A stretch of DNA of 33,661 bases from Gluconobacter kondonii (GTDB taxonomy: Bacteria; Pseudomonadota; Alphaproteobacteria; Acetobacterales; Acetobacteraceae). This document shows, piece by piece, positions 15,284 through 23,484 of this stretch. The stretch is from NCBI RefSeq assembly GCF_002723995.1, contig NZ_BEWP01000021.1, forward strand, positions 1 to 33,661, read 5' to 3'. A model generated the notes under the pieces. It worked only from the letters and a program-made list of their open reading frames with translations. It was not told where the DNA came from and did no database searches. Position 1 is the first letter of the stretch, and each line of letters begins with the position of its first letter. Both the position numbers and the translations under genes were made by a program.

Positions 15284-16879
15284 TCAGACGTTTTCACGAA
15301 TAAAGTGAGCCGTCCGCAAGGCAAGGCTGGCGGCCGTAAGTGTTGAATTCACGGTGGCGACAGTTGGCATCACTCCAGTACTGGCAAAAAATAGATTTTC
15401 GTGGTCATGGGCTCGGCCATATTTATCACAAACACTCGTGGCAGGATCATCCCCCATCGCTAGGGTTCCTGTAATGTGCTGATTATTTCCGTATTTTCCA
15501 TCAGGAGAATACGTAACGCTCTTTGCCCCCATAAGGTCAGCAATCTCGCCATATGCTTTTTTAGACGCCGCCATTCCACGGCAAACATAATCATCATAAG
15601 AATAATAAATAAGTGGTTGAGGAATACCTAGACCATCTTTTTTATCCGAAAGCATGACGCGATTATTAGGATCCGGCAACTGCTCAAGGACGTTTTTAAT
15701 ACTTACTTCATGAGCCGAACGACGACGGATTTCTTCCTGAAGCTCCTTCCCTTGTAATCCTTTACTAATGGCTGAACGCGTAATCGAAGAAACACGCGAA
15801 GAGTTAGAAATATCGATCCGAAATGCTGCATGTTCAGAACGAAATGCTCCATCACGCAATTTTTGAATCGAAGACGGACTCATTGGCCCCCGCCCCGCCC
15901 AAACAGCATCTTCCACTTCAAAAGTGGCCGAATTGCTAGGGTGATCCATCAGAGTACGCCCTAGCGCGCCAGACTTGTTCGCCAATCCATTGGGAAATGC
16001 AGAACTTGCAGATAGAAATAAAAGTTTAGGTGTCTCAATTGCATTAGCTGCAATAATAAATGTTTTTCCAACCACCTTGTGAGATGTTTTATTCCAATCA
16101 TAGAAATAAACTGCGTTAATACGACCTTTCGAATCATGCTCAATTTTATATGCGACAGCCTCAGTAATCAGCCTAACACCAGCATTTTCAGCTTTATCTG
16201 CTGCAAGTCCACCATGAAATTGGGCATCAATTGGGCAAATAGGCATACAATTATTATTGCCGCAACATGCCGGACGACCATCATAAGACCGGGAATTTCT
16301 CGCGGTTGTGTTTGTAATAACAGGGTAAACGTCCCCTAACCGCTCTGTAAATTTCTGCTCTAACCAACTTGGAGCCACCGGCTTCATAGGAAACGGCTCA
16401 GAACGTGGAGACCCATTATTCACAGGCCCAGAAACACCCATAATTTTCTCGGCTTCGCAATAAAACGGCTCGAGATCATCATAAGAAATGGGCCAATCTC
16501 GCCCAACGCCATAAAGGGATTTAATACGGAAATCATTCGGAAGCAGACGCCAAGCCTGGGCAGCCCAATGCCACGTCGTTCCGCCAACAACACGAATATA
16601 TTCTGCCAAATAGGGTACCGGTCCGCCTTGAACAAGATACCCATTGTCATGAGGCTTATATTCAGGAAAAGGCGCCAGATTGCTATTAGGGTAAGGAGAC
16701 AAAAAGTCTGATTTGCGAGGTGATTCTCGGAAACGCGCAGTAAGCTGCCCTCGCGTGACCCGAGGTCCAGCTTCCAGAATCAGCACCGATGCCCCAGCCT
16801 TAGCAAGTTTTTGGGCCGCAAGAGATCCGCAAATCCCAGACCCGATGACGACGACATCTGCAGAAAAAGACGCATTCAT
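15284..16879 (-). CDS. GMC-type flavoprotein subunit of membrane-bound dehydrogenase (set 1, FDH/SLDH-like)
   Basis: A 531-residue FAD-dependent catalytic subunit. The dinucleotide-binding motif VVIGSGICGSLAAQKL (Gly13, Gly15, Gly18) is followed by LEAGPR and the GGTTWHWAAQAWRLLPNDF segment. A cysteine cluster, C205-x5-C211-x3-C215 (in CCGNNNCMPICP), matches the region that holds a [3Fe-4S] cluster in fructose dehydrogenase. The C-terminal GMC domain has HITGTLAMG and VNSTLTAA with the catalytic His/Asn. It resembles fructose, sorbitol, gluconate and 2-ketogluconate dehydrogenase large subunits. Substrate cannot be assigned. No export signal of its own is visible, so Tat export together with the small subunit is expected. 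ATGA overlap joins it to the upstream gene. Confidence 0.93.
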   Translation of the reverse strand: MNASFSADVVVIGSGICGSLAAQKLAKAGASVLILEAGPRVTRGQLTARFRESPRKSDFLSPYPNSNLAPFPEYKPHDNGYLVQGGPVPYLAEYIRVVGGTTWHWAAQAWRLLPNDFRIKSLYGVGRDWPISYDDLEPFYCEAEKIMGVSGPVNNGSPRSEPFPMKPVAPSWLEQKFTERLGDVYPVITNTTARNSRSYDGRPACCGNNNCMPICPIDAQFHGGLAADKAENAGVRLITEAVAYKIEHDSKGRINAVYFYDWNKTSHKVVGKTFIIAANAIETPKLLFLSASSAFPNGLANKSGALGRTLMDHPSNSATFEVEDAVWAGRGPMSPSSIQKLRDGAFRSEHAAFRIDISNSSRVSSITRSAISKGLQGKELQEEIRRRSAHEVSIKNVLEQLPDPNNRVMLSDKKDGLGIPQPLIYYSYDDYVCRGMAASKKAYGEIADLMGAKSVTYSPDGKYGNNQHITGTLAMGDDPATSVCDKYGRAHDHENLFFASTGVMPTVATVNSTLTAASLALRTAHFIRENV

Positions 16880-17370
16880 GGTGTGTTATCCTGAGTAATC
16901 CAGCTGGGATCGGGCCGAGGTTGAGCCTTCCATGATCCATAAGCACCAAAGGCATAACTTGGCGGTTTAAGAACGTCCGACGTTATGACGCGATCAAGAG
17001 ATGCGACATAAGCAACGCATTCGGCTTTATCACCATGCTCAACGACACCATCGTACCATCCGACCAGAAGAGCTTGTTCTAGTGGAGTGGTTCCCTGCCC
17101 TACTTCCTGCGAGAGCTTATTAGCGTTTTCCTGAAAATTCGGGATAATGCGCTGACAACTTTCATAAAGACGCTGCCCAAAATCAACATCTAAGACCTTC
17201 ATGCCAGTGAGTCTTTTAGACACATCCATAAAGCGTTCAAACGCTGCATCATTGGAGACTGATGAGGACACCGCGGCCTTCACTCGGAGAGTAGACAGCA
17301 TCGCTGCCGCCCCCCCTCCCAAGAGAATAATCCGCCGCCCTAAACGAGGTGATTGCAGTGAATTATACAT
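16876..17370 (-). CDS. Small subunit of FAD-dependent dehydrogenase (set 1, FAD-SLDH family)
   Basis: A 164-residue protein with a Tat-like N-terminus: a twin arginine in PRLGRRIILL, then a hydrophobic stretch to LRVKA. The body contains the YDGVVEHGDKAECVAYVASL segment typical of the sorbitol/fructose dehydrogenase small-subunit family (TAT_Gdh/FAD-SLDH type). These subunits chaperone the flavoprotein through the Tat system and stay bound to it. It is first in an S-L-C order and overlaps the flavoprotein gene by 4 bp. The related protein at 29082-29606 is clearly diverged. Confidence 0.85.
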   Translation of the reverse strand: MYNSLQSPRLGRRIILLGGGAAAMLSTLRVKAAVSSSVSNDAAFERFMDVSKRLTGMKVLDVDFGQRLYESCQRIIPNFQENANKLSQEVGQGTTPLEQALLVGWYDGVVEHGDKAECVAYVASLDRVITSDVLKPPSYAFGAYGSWKAQPRPDPSWITQDNTP

Positions 17371-17405
17371 AGAATCAAAGTCACTTATACAGGACGTGAA
17401 GTACT

Positions 17406-18098
17406 TTAGCGGGGATCAAGACCGAACTGACTGAAGCGCTCAACTGCCCCTTTGCAGGAGAGAAAGTTCAAGAAACGCAGAACATCTTTTCGAAGAACAC
17501 TTTCACTCAACGGCGCGCCAGAAAATGCCGTCACTTTCTGAACTTCATCCGGCAAGCCACCAACCACTTCGACGCCTTGAACAGCCTTCAGTTCGCTAAT
17601 CTGTTGAATGGCAATATCGGCCTCGCCCGTCAGCAGTTTTTCTCCAGTGAAACCAGCAGGAATGAGGGTGGCTTTTGCATTGACGCCCTCAGCAATCCCT
17701 AGTCGGTCAAGTAGGGGCCCAAAATACAGACCGCTTTGCCCTCCTAAAGAATATGCAACAGAGCGCGCTGAGGTGAGAGTCAGAATAAAAGATTTGACAG
17801 TAGCAATATCAGGATGCTGCGAGCCTGCACGTACACCGACACCAATGCGCGACGAAACAACTGGAATGATGTCTTCAGAATTCATCAAGCCTCGATCGAC
17901 AAGATTGTTGAGCGCGCCATTCGTTATGATAACACCATCAGGGCGCGCCCCATTCTCGATATCCGCCAGAATCACTGTCGTAGGGGCCCAATCGATTTCA
18001 ACATCAATGCCCGTTGAAACAACAAAATCTTGCACAAGCCCAGAGTCGAAAGCGCCCTTAACAACAAGAGCGACTTTGAGGTGAATAGGATCAGACAT
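17406..18098 (-). CDS. ModA-like solute-binding-fold protein without signal peptide
   Basis: About 230 residues resembling the molybdate/tungstate-type periplasmic binding fold (SBP_bac_11): a short beta start (IHLKVALVVKGAFDSG), DGVIITNGALNNLVDRG, GVGVRAGSQHPDI, the hinge segment SARSVAYSLGGQSGLYF and GEADIAIQQISEL. I choose ATG 18098 (MSDPIHLKVALV), with GGAG 10 nt upstream, over the frame start at 18176, because that longer start lies beside the LacI-type operator at 18172. The protein then has no secretion signal, and no ABC permease or ATPase is nearby. It heads the set 1 dehydrogenase operon. A cytosolic ligand sensor or carrier is possible; true function unknown. Confidence 0.8.
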   Translation of the reverse strand: MSDPIHLKVALVVKGAFDSGLVQDFVVSTGIDVEIDWAPTTVILADIENGARPDGVIITNGALNNLVDRGLMNSEDIIPVVSSRIGVGVRAGSQHPDIATVKSFILTLTSARSVAYSLGGQSGLYFGPLLDRLGIAEGVNAKATLIPAGFTGEKLLTGEADIAIQQISELKAVQGVEVVGGLPDEVQKVTAFSGAPLSESVLRKDVLRFLNFLSCKGAVERFSQFGLDPR

Positions 18099-18171
18099 TT
18101 CTTGCCAACTCCAACTGATAGCTAAGGGGATCGAATCACTTTCCGCATCACTGCAAGGCTTCAAGGATTTA

Positions 18172-18185
18172 TGCAAACGCTTTCA
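18172..18185. promoter_or_regulatory. LacI/GalR-type operator upstream of minus-strand unit (i)
   Basis: TGCAAACGCTTTCA fits the LacI/GalR consensus TGNAANCGNTTNCA at all ten fixed positions and keeps the central CG. It lies 74 bp upstream of the binding-protein start at 18098, where it can control the operon running down to the porin gene. Three more sites with the same pattern lie at the other unit heads in this cluster. Confidence 0.75.
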
Positions 18186-18359
18186 CACGAAAAAAGGTGA
18201 TTTTTGTCACACTATTCCGTGAATGATCGATTATAATCCCATTTATATGTTACTAATAACATTAGTATCTCAAAAAATCTTGCATTTTCATAACCAAACG
18301 CTCTAAAAAATGACTGATCTAGCGCCTTTGTGACCCGAGAAGCGTGTAGTCTTTACGAA

Positions 18360-18373
18360 TGAAAACGGTTACA
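18360..18373. promoter_or_regulatory. LacI/GalR-type operator upstream of plus-strand unit (ii)
   Basis: TGAAAACGGTTACA fits TGNAANCGNTTNCA. It lies 45 bp before the racemase-like ATG (18418). A weak promoter candidate, TTGTGA at 18328-18333 followed about 18 nt later by TTTACG, would put the operator at or just after the transcription start, which suits repression. The remaining 18186-18359 sequence is AT-rich and has no gene. Confidence 0.75.
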
Positions 18374-18417
18374 CGAATTCTAGATTCTGTGACTTCAGAC
18401 CAACCAGGAGATCAGAA

Positions 18418-19089
18418 ATGAAAAGTCAGCGTATTGTTCTGCTTCATGCCACCCCTGTGGCGATGTCTCCTGTACAAGAAGCTTTTAAGCGTTTGTGGCC
18501 CGAGGCGGAGACGGTTAACCTCCTTGACGACGGCCTCACTATTGACCGGAACCGCTCGGAAAATCTTGATGAGGCGCTTTGTGAGCGCTTTATCCGCTTC
18601 GGTGAATATGGAGCCTCAATGAATACAGATGGGATCCTCGTGACCTGCTCTGCCTTCGGGCCCGCCATTGATGCATTAGAGCAGACACTCGATATTCCAG
18701 TGTTGCGCCCCAATGAATCCATGTTCCGCGCCGCAATTACAGCAGGCATAAAAATTGGGATGCTGGCTACCTTTGCCCCAGCTGTCGTGACTATGGAAAA
18801 AGAGTTCGAGCAATTTGCACGTCAGGTAGGCTCGGCTGCAACGTTAAAAACGATTGTCGTTCCCGATGCGATTGATCGGCTGCGCTCTGGCGATGCGGAA
18901 ACCCATAATCGCTTAGTTGCGGCTGAAGCTCATCGCTTGGCAGACTGTGACGTGATTATGCTAGCTCATTTTTCAACATCACGAGCACGCGACGCTGTTA
19001 GTGCGGTAGTCGATGTTCCAGTCTTTACCGCGCCAGATGCTGCCGTCGAGCGCATGCGCACCATGGTGACGTTGCAGAAAGCAGGATAA
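18418..19089 (+). CDS. Asp/Glu/hydantoin racemase-superfamily protein
   Basis: A 223-residue cytosolic protein with the two-domain racemase fold. The first catalytic site is present: Cys77 in GILVTCSAFG. The second site, usually LACTHF-like, reads IMLAHFSTSRARD, so the second cysteine is replaced near His184. Single-cysteine members of the superfamily can act as isomerases or decarboxylases rather than two-base racemases. It opens the operon with otnK and otnC, 6 bp before otnK, and has a good AGGAG site. Because OtnI, the usual 2-oxo-tetronate isomerase, is absent, it might supply an isomerase or epimerase step; this is inference. Confidence 0.87.
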   Translation: MKSQRIVLLHATPVAMSPVQEAFKRLWPEAETVNLLDDGLTIDRNRSENLDEALCERFIRFGEYGASMNTDGILVTCSAFGPAIDALEQTLDIPVLRPNESMFRAAITAGIKIGMLATFAPAVVTMEKEFEQFARQVGSAATLKTIVVPDAIDRLRSGDAETHNRLVAAEAHRLADCDVIMLAHFSTSRARDAVSAVVDVPVFTAPDAAVERMRTMVTLQKAG

Positions 19090-19095
19090 CGAACA

Positions 19096-20361
19096 ATGTT
19101 TCTGGGTGTTATTGCAGATGATTTTACGGGAGCGGGCGATATTGCCGTCGCCCTTGCCAAAGGAGTAGGCGATGCTGGAGGCCTTGCGACCGTTCAGTTT
19201 CTGGGTATCCCGACCGATAACGCGCCGGTAGGCACAGAAGCAGGTGTCGTTGCGCTCAAGAGTCGCTCTATCTCGTCAGAAGACGCGGTGAGCCAATCTC
19301 TTCAAGCTGCTGAGTGGCTTCTCTCCCAAGGCGCTGAACAAATTATCTTCAAATACTGCTCCACTTTTGATTCCACAAAACAGGGCAATATTGGTCCGGT
19401 TGCCGAAGCGCTGGCTGCACGCCTTGAGAGCACGCAGGTCATTTTTTGCCCGTCTTTCCCAGCAAATGGACGCACTGTTTACCAAGGAAATCTCTTCGTA
19501 AAAGACGTTCCTCTCTCAGAATCCTCCATGGCATATCATCCTCTGACGCCCATGAAAGATTCTGATATTCGTCGCGTTTTAGCAGCCCAATGCAAAACTG
19601 CTGTCGGTCACGTCAGTTATCCCCACGTTTTATCAGGTTCTGAAAATCTGACGCACGCCATCGAACAGTGCCACGCTCCATTTGTTGTGATCGATGCCAT
19701 TACGGATGACGATCTTCTAACAATTGCCCGCAGCCAGCGTGGTGTACGCTTCGTAACGGGAGGTTCGGGTATTGCTCCGGGACTAGCACATAATTTCATA
19801 TCTGATGGGCGTGCACAGGGCCAAAAGCCGAGTGTTGCGGGGGTTACAGGACCGGAAATCGTTTTGGCCGGCAGTTGCTCTTCAGCGACTTTAGGCCAGA
19901 TTAAGCACCATAAAGCACACCATCCGGCAAAATTAATTGACGTTGACGCGGTCATGGCTGGCACGGTCAGCGCTGATGATTACGTTACTTTTTTACTTGA
20001 GAATACCGGGAAAGCCCCTCTCCTCTACTCCTCAGCAGACAAAGCTCAGTTAAAACGTTTGCAGGAGCAGTATGGCGTCGAACCTGTAGCAACACGACTT
20101 GACGAACTCTTCGGCGAAATTGCTTCAAAAGCCGTTTCTTTAGGCGTACGGCGCATTGTAGTTGCTGGAGGCGAGACGTCAGGAGCAGTCGCAACAGCAT
20201 TAGGACATGCATCTTTGAGAGTTGGCCCGGAGATTGATCCTGGGGTGCCCGTTTTATCAGCCACTGATGGAAGCGGTGTTGTTCTGGCGCTGAAGTCTGG
20301 AAATTTTGGCACACCAGATTTTTTTGAAAAAGCATTGCATGTAATGGGAGAAACACCGTGA
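19096..20361 (+). CDS. otnK: 3-oxo-tetronate kinase (four-carbon acid sugar kinase, DUF1537 family)
   Basis: A 421-residue member of the family that phosphorylates four-carbon sugar acids with ATP. The N-terminal domain starts MFLGVIADDFTGAGDIAVAL, and the conserved FKYCSTFDST (residues 85-94) is the family's substrate-site signature. The C-terminal nucleotide-binding domain carries VVAGGETSGAVATALG near 350-365. Known family chemistry is 3-oxo-tetronate plus ATP giving 3-oxo-tetronate 4-phosphate, the substrate of OtnC, which is encoded by the next, overlapping gene. D- or L-series specificity cannot be read from sequence. Length is normal. Confidence 0.93.
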   Translation: MFLGVIADDFTGAGDIAVALAKGVGDAGGLATVQFLGIPTDNAPVGTEAGVVALKSRSISSEDAVSQSLQAAEWLLSQGAEQIIFKYCSTFDSTKQGNIGPVAEALAARLESTQVIFCPSFPANGRTVYQGNLFVKDVPLSESSMAYHPLTPMKDSDIRRVLAAQCKTAVGHVSYPHVLSGSENLTHAIEQCHAPFVVIDAITDDDLLTIARSQRGVRFVTGGSGIAPGLAHNFISDGRAQGQKPSVAGVTGPEIVLAGSCSSATLGQIKHHKAHHPAKLIDVDAVMAGTVSADDYVTFLLENTGKAPLLYSSADKAQLKRLQEQYGVEPVATRLDELFGEIASKAVSLGVRRIVVAGGETSGAVATALGHASLRVGPEIDPGVPVLSATDGSGVVLALKSGNFGTPDFFEKALHVMGETP

Positions 20362-20987
20362 ACGAAAACAAAGCGCGCGATCACTTAGCCAGACTAAGTC
20401 GTTCGCTCTTTGAGCGCGGATATTCTGTCGGATCAGCTGGAAATATCAGCCTTCGACTGGATGACGGATATCTCATTACGCCTACAAACAGTTGCTTGGG
20501 TTTTCTAGAACCAGATCGGATCAGCAAACTGGATTTCGAAGGAAAGCACGTCTCCGGCGACAAACCCTCTAAAGAAATTTTTCTTCATACGGCTTTTTAC
20601 GATACACGCGCCAATGTTGGGGCAGTCGTGCACTTACACTCTACATATGCCACGCTGATGTCCTGCATGAAGGACATTGATCCAGAAGACTGCATACGCC
20701 CTTTAACGCCTTATGTGGTCATGCGGGTCGGAAAAGTTGCCCGCGTCCCATATTTTCGGCCGGGTGACGAGCGCGGAGGCGACTTGATCCGTGCGCTTGG
20801 CGGAAAGTTCGCCGCCGTATTGCTCGCAAATCATGGCCCTGTCGTCAGCGGCAAAGATATTATTTCAACTGTCTATGCTGCAGAGGAATTGGAAGAAACT
20901 GCCAAGCTTCTTGTAAGTCTTGGTAACACGCCTGTGAATTATCTAACTGATGACGAAGTTGCCGATTTGCATAGGGTATTCGGCTAA
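20358..20987 (+). CDS. otnC: 3-oxo-tetronate 4-phosphate decarboxylase (class II aldolase fold)
   Basis: A 209-residue class II aldolase/adducin-fold enzyme. The metal site is visible: Glu73 in SKEIFLH, His92 and His94 in VVHLHSTYA, and His159 in LLANHGPV. SAGNISLR is the phosphate/substrate loop. In the tetronate pathway this enzyme decarboxylates 3-oxo-tetronate 4-phosphate to dihydroxyacetone phosphate and CO2. The start is GTG at 20358, overlapping the otnK stop (GTGA), so the two are translationally coupled. Related fuculose- or ribulose-phosphate aldolases share the fold; pairing with otnK favours the OtnC assignment. Confidence 0.9.
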   Translation: MNENKARDHLARLSRSLFERGYSVGSAGNISLRLDDGYLITPTNSCLGFLEPDRISKLDFEGKHVSGDKPSKEIFLHTAFYDTRANVGAVVHLHSTYATLMSCMKDIDPEDCIRPLTPYVVMRVGKVARVPYFRPGDERGGDLIRALGGKFAAVLLANHGPVVSGKDIISTVYAAEELEETAKLLVSLGNTPVNYLTDDEVADLHRVFG

Positions 20988-21712
20988 TGGCTTTCAACAA
21001 AAAAGGCGTCACAGAGCGCCAGCTTTCTCGCCGCTCTATGGTGCAAGGAACAGCTTTAGGGCTTATTTTTGCCTTTTCTGGAGGCGCTGCGCGATCTGTT
21101 ACGATAGCGGGGGGATACCGTCCCCGCTATTTTAATGATGCAGAGTGGTCTACACTGGCAGCATTCGTAGAACGCCTCATCCCGCCTGACAGTGAAGGCC
21201 CAAGCGCTTTAGAGGCGCATGTACCAGAATTCATTGATCGACAGATGATGACGCCGTATGGATTTGGCGACCTTTGGTATCTTCACGGCCCATTTGTACC
21301 CGATGCACCGGCCGTTGCCGGGTACCAGCACCCTTATAGCCCACGTGAAATCTATCGGCTGGGTTTTAAAGCCCTTAATGACGCTGTGTATAAGCGCTTT
21401 AACAAGCATTTCTCAGAACTAAAATCAGACGAACAGGATTCCATCCTTAAAGACATGGAACATGGAGCCATAGAACTGACGCCAGTTCCCTCCAAACTGC
21501 TGTTTTCGCAGACTCTCAAAAACTGCAAGGAAGGCTATTTCTCCGACCCAATTCACGGCGGAAATGCAGACATGGCTGCTTGGAAAATGATTGGCTTCCC
21601 TGGCGCACGCGCTGAATTTACGGATTTTGTAAACCTTAACGGTGCCCCCTACCCACTTGGCCCCGTATCAATTCTTGGCAGCGCAGCCCACATGAAAAAT
21701 GGAAAAAACTGA
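20987..21712 (+). CDS. Gluconate 2-dehydrogenase subunit 3-family small subunit (set 2)
   Basis: A 241-residue Tat-exported subunit: the twin-arginine motif LSRRSMVQG is followed by a hydrophobic stretch (ALGLIFAFSGGAA). The mature part contains FNDAEWSTLAAFVERLIPPD and the later FPGARAEFTDFVNLNG segment typical of the Gluconate_2-dh3 family. It partners the next-encoded GMC flavoprotein and helps export the complex. Its start overlaps the otnC stop (TAATG) and its end overlaps the flavoprotein start (TGATG). It belongs to a different small-subunit family from those in sets 1 and 3. Confidence 0.9.
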   Translation: MAFNKKGVTERQLSRRSMVQGTALGLIFAFSGGAARSVTIAGGYRPRYFNDAEWSTLAAFVERLIPPDSEGPSALEAHVPEFIDRQMMTPYGFGDLWYLHGPFVPDAPAVAGYQHPYSPREIYRLGFKALNDAVYKRFNKHFSELKSDEQDSILKDMEHGAIELTPVPSKLLFSQTLKNCKEGYFSDPIHGGNADMAAWKMIGFPGARAEFTDFVNLNGAPYPLGPVSILGSAAHMKNGKN

Positions 21713-23484
21713 TGATCAACGAAAAACATAAAGACGTCGTGATTGTTGGTTTTGGATGGGTCGGCGCTATTATGGCCCGTGAATTAACACAAGCCGGACT
21801 GAGTGTTGTCGCTCTTGAACGTGGCCCGATGCGAGATACGTGGCCAGACGGTGCTTATCCCTCCTCAATTGATGAGTTAACACACAATTCGCGCCATCTT
21901 CTGTTCCAGAACCTCTCGAAAACAACTGTAACTGTTCGACGCACCATCGACGAGACGGCATTGCCATATCGGCAATTGGCTGCATTTCTTCCTGGCACAG
22001 GTGTTGGGGGCGCAGGTTTGCATTGGTCAGGATGCCACTGGCGCGTAACACCAGAAGATCTCAAGCTTCGCAGTTATTACGAAGAACGATACGGCAAAAA
22101 CTTTATTCCCAAAGACATGACGATCCAAGATTGGGGCGTGACATACGAAGAACTTGAGCCTCATTTTGCGTTTGCCGAACAAGTCTTCGGAACGTCAGGG
22201 CAGGCCTACAAGGTTAACGGACAGATTGTAGGAGATGGCAACCCGTTTGATGCGGATCGTTCCACAGCCTTCCCTCTTCCTCCAATGCAAAATACCTATT
22301 CGGCATCTCTGTTTGGAAAAGCTGCAGCTTCATGTGGTTATCATCCATTTAGCATTCCATCCGCCAATGCCTCTCAGGCTTATACGAACCCATATGGCTG
22401 CCAAATGGGCGCATGTACATTTTGTGGTTTCTGTAGTGGTTATGCTTGCTATAACTACTCCAAAGCTTCTCCCAATGTTAATATTCTTCCCACTTTGCGA
22501 TTTGAGCCTCTCTTTGAATTAAGAGCTGAATGTGACGTTCTCCGGGTGGAGACAGATTCAGCCGGAACCAAAGCTACGGGCGTAGTTTATTTAAACTCAA
22601 AACAAGAAGAAGTCAGACAAACCGCAGACATTGTCATTGTCGCAACATTTGCTTTCAATAACGCACATTTATTACTCGTTTCGGGTATTGGGGACGCCTA
22701 CGACCCTGTAACAGGTCAAGGCACGCTGGGACGTAATTTCGTTTATCAGAATGAATCTGGCGTCACAGCATTTTTTGACAAGAATACTTATACCGACCCC
22801 TTCATTGGAGCCGGTGGCAACGGCGTCGCTATTGATGATTTCAATGCTGGCCATTTTGATCACGGGCCACTTGGCTTCGTTGGAGGAGCACCCATCTGGG
22901 TTAACCAAGCCGGTTCAAAACCTATTACCGGTATGCACCTGCCAGAAGGCTCCCCCAAATGGGGTACAGGTTGGAAAGCAGCAACCAAAGCAGGGTACAG
23001 ACATAATATAGCCGTGCACGCACATGGAACAAACATGGCTTATCGCGACTGTTACCTCTCTTTGGACCCAACATACAAAGACTACGCAGGCCGCCCTTTA
23101 TTGCGCATGACCTTCAATTGGCATGAAAATGACATTCGTATGATCCGTTATGTCACCGGCAAGATGGAAGGCATTGTCAAAGCAATGAATCCTTCTTCGA
23201 TTACGGTTGAAACCAAAAAACCAGATGAGCAGTTTGACGTACGTTCTTATCAAACCACCCACTTGGCAGGCGGCGTCGCAATGGGCACTTCGCCGAAAGA
23301 CAGCGTCGTGAACCGCTACCTTCAGCATTGGCAGGTGCCAAATCTGTTTGTCATTGGCTCTTCTGCGTTTCCTCAAGGCATCGGCTACAATCCCACAGGC
23401 GTCGTCGCTGCACTAGCTTACTGGTCCGCCAAAGCCATTCGCGAACAGTATCTTAAAGCTCCCGGCCCGATGGTGCAGGCATGA
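21712..23484 (+). CDS. GMC flavoprotein subunit of gluconate-2-dehydrogenase-type enzyme (set 2)
   Basis: A 590-residue FAD enzyme. The Rossmann motif is VVIVGFGWVGAIMARELTQA, with LERGPM ending the second strand. PGTGVGGAGLHWSGCHWR is the FAD-contact region of gluconate-dehydrogenase-like proteins. A dense cysteine cluster (Cys230, 235, 238, 241 and 246 in GCQMGACTFCGFCSGYAC) suggests an iron-sulphur centre or structural disulphides. The C-terminal domain has THLAGGVAMGTSP and the GYNPTGVVAALAYW catalytic segment. The family oxidises C2 of aldonic acids at the periplasmic face. Placement behind otnK/otnC makes a tetronate or related acid a candidate substrate; that is inference. The end overlaps the cytochrome gene (ATGA). 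Confidence 0.92.
   Translation: MINEKHKDVVIVGFGWVGAIMARELTQAGLSVVALERGPMRDTWPDGAYPSSIDELTHNSRHLLFQNLSKTTVTVRRTIDETALPYRQLAAFLPGTGVGGAGLHWSGCHWRVTPEDLKLRSYYEERYGKNFIPKDMTIQDWGVTYEELEPHFAFAEQVFGTSGQAYKVNGQIVGDGNPFDADRSTAFPLPPMQNTYSASLFGKAAASCGYHPFSIPSANASQAYTNPYGCQMGACTFCGFCSGYACYNYSKASPNVNILPTLRFEPLFELRAECDVLRVETDSAGTKATGVVYLNSKQEEVRQTADIVIVATFAFNNAHLLLVSGIGDAYDPVTGQGTLGRNFVYQNESGVTAFFDKNTYTDPFIGAGGNGVAIDDFNAGHFDHGPLGFVGGAPIWVNQAGSKPITGMHLPEGSPKWGTGWKAATKAGYRHNIAVHAHGTNMAYRDCYLSLDPTYKDYAGRPLLRMTFNWHENDIRMIRYVTGKMEGIVKAMNPSSITVETKKPDEQFDVRSYQTTHLAGGVAMGTSPKDSVVNRYLQHWQVPNLFVIGSSAFPQGIGYNPTGVVAALAYWSAKAIREQYLKAPGPMVQA

Noticed and set aside
18099-18176. A longer start (18176) for the ModA-like protein.
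   Set aside because: It would place the start beside the operator at 18172, and it adds a polar, non-signal N-terminus unlike the family; ATG 18098 has a ribosome-binding site.
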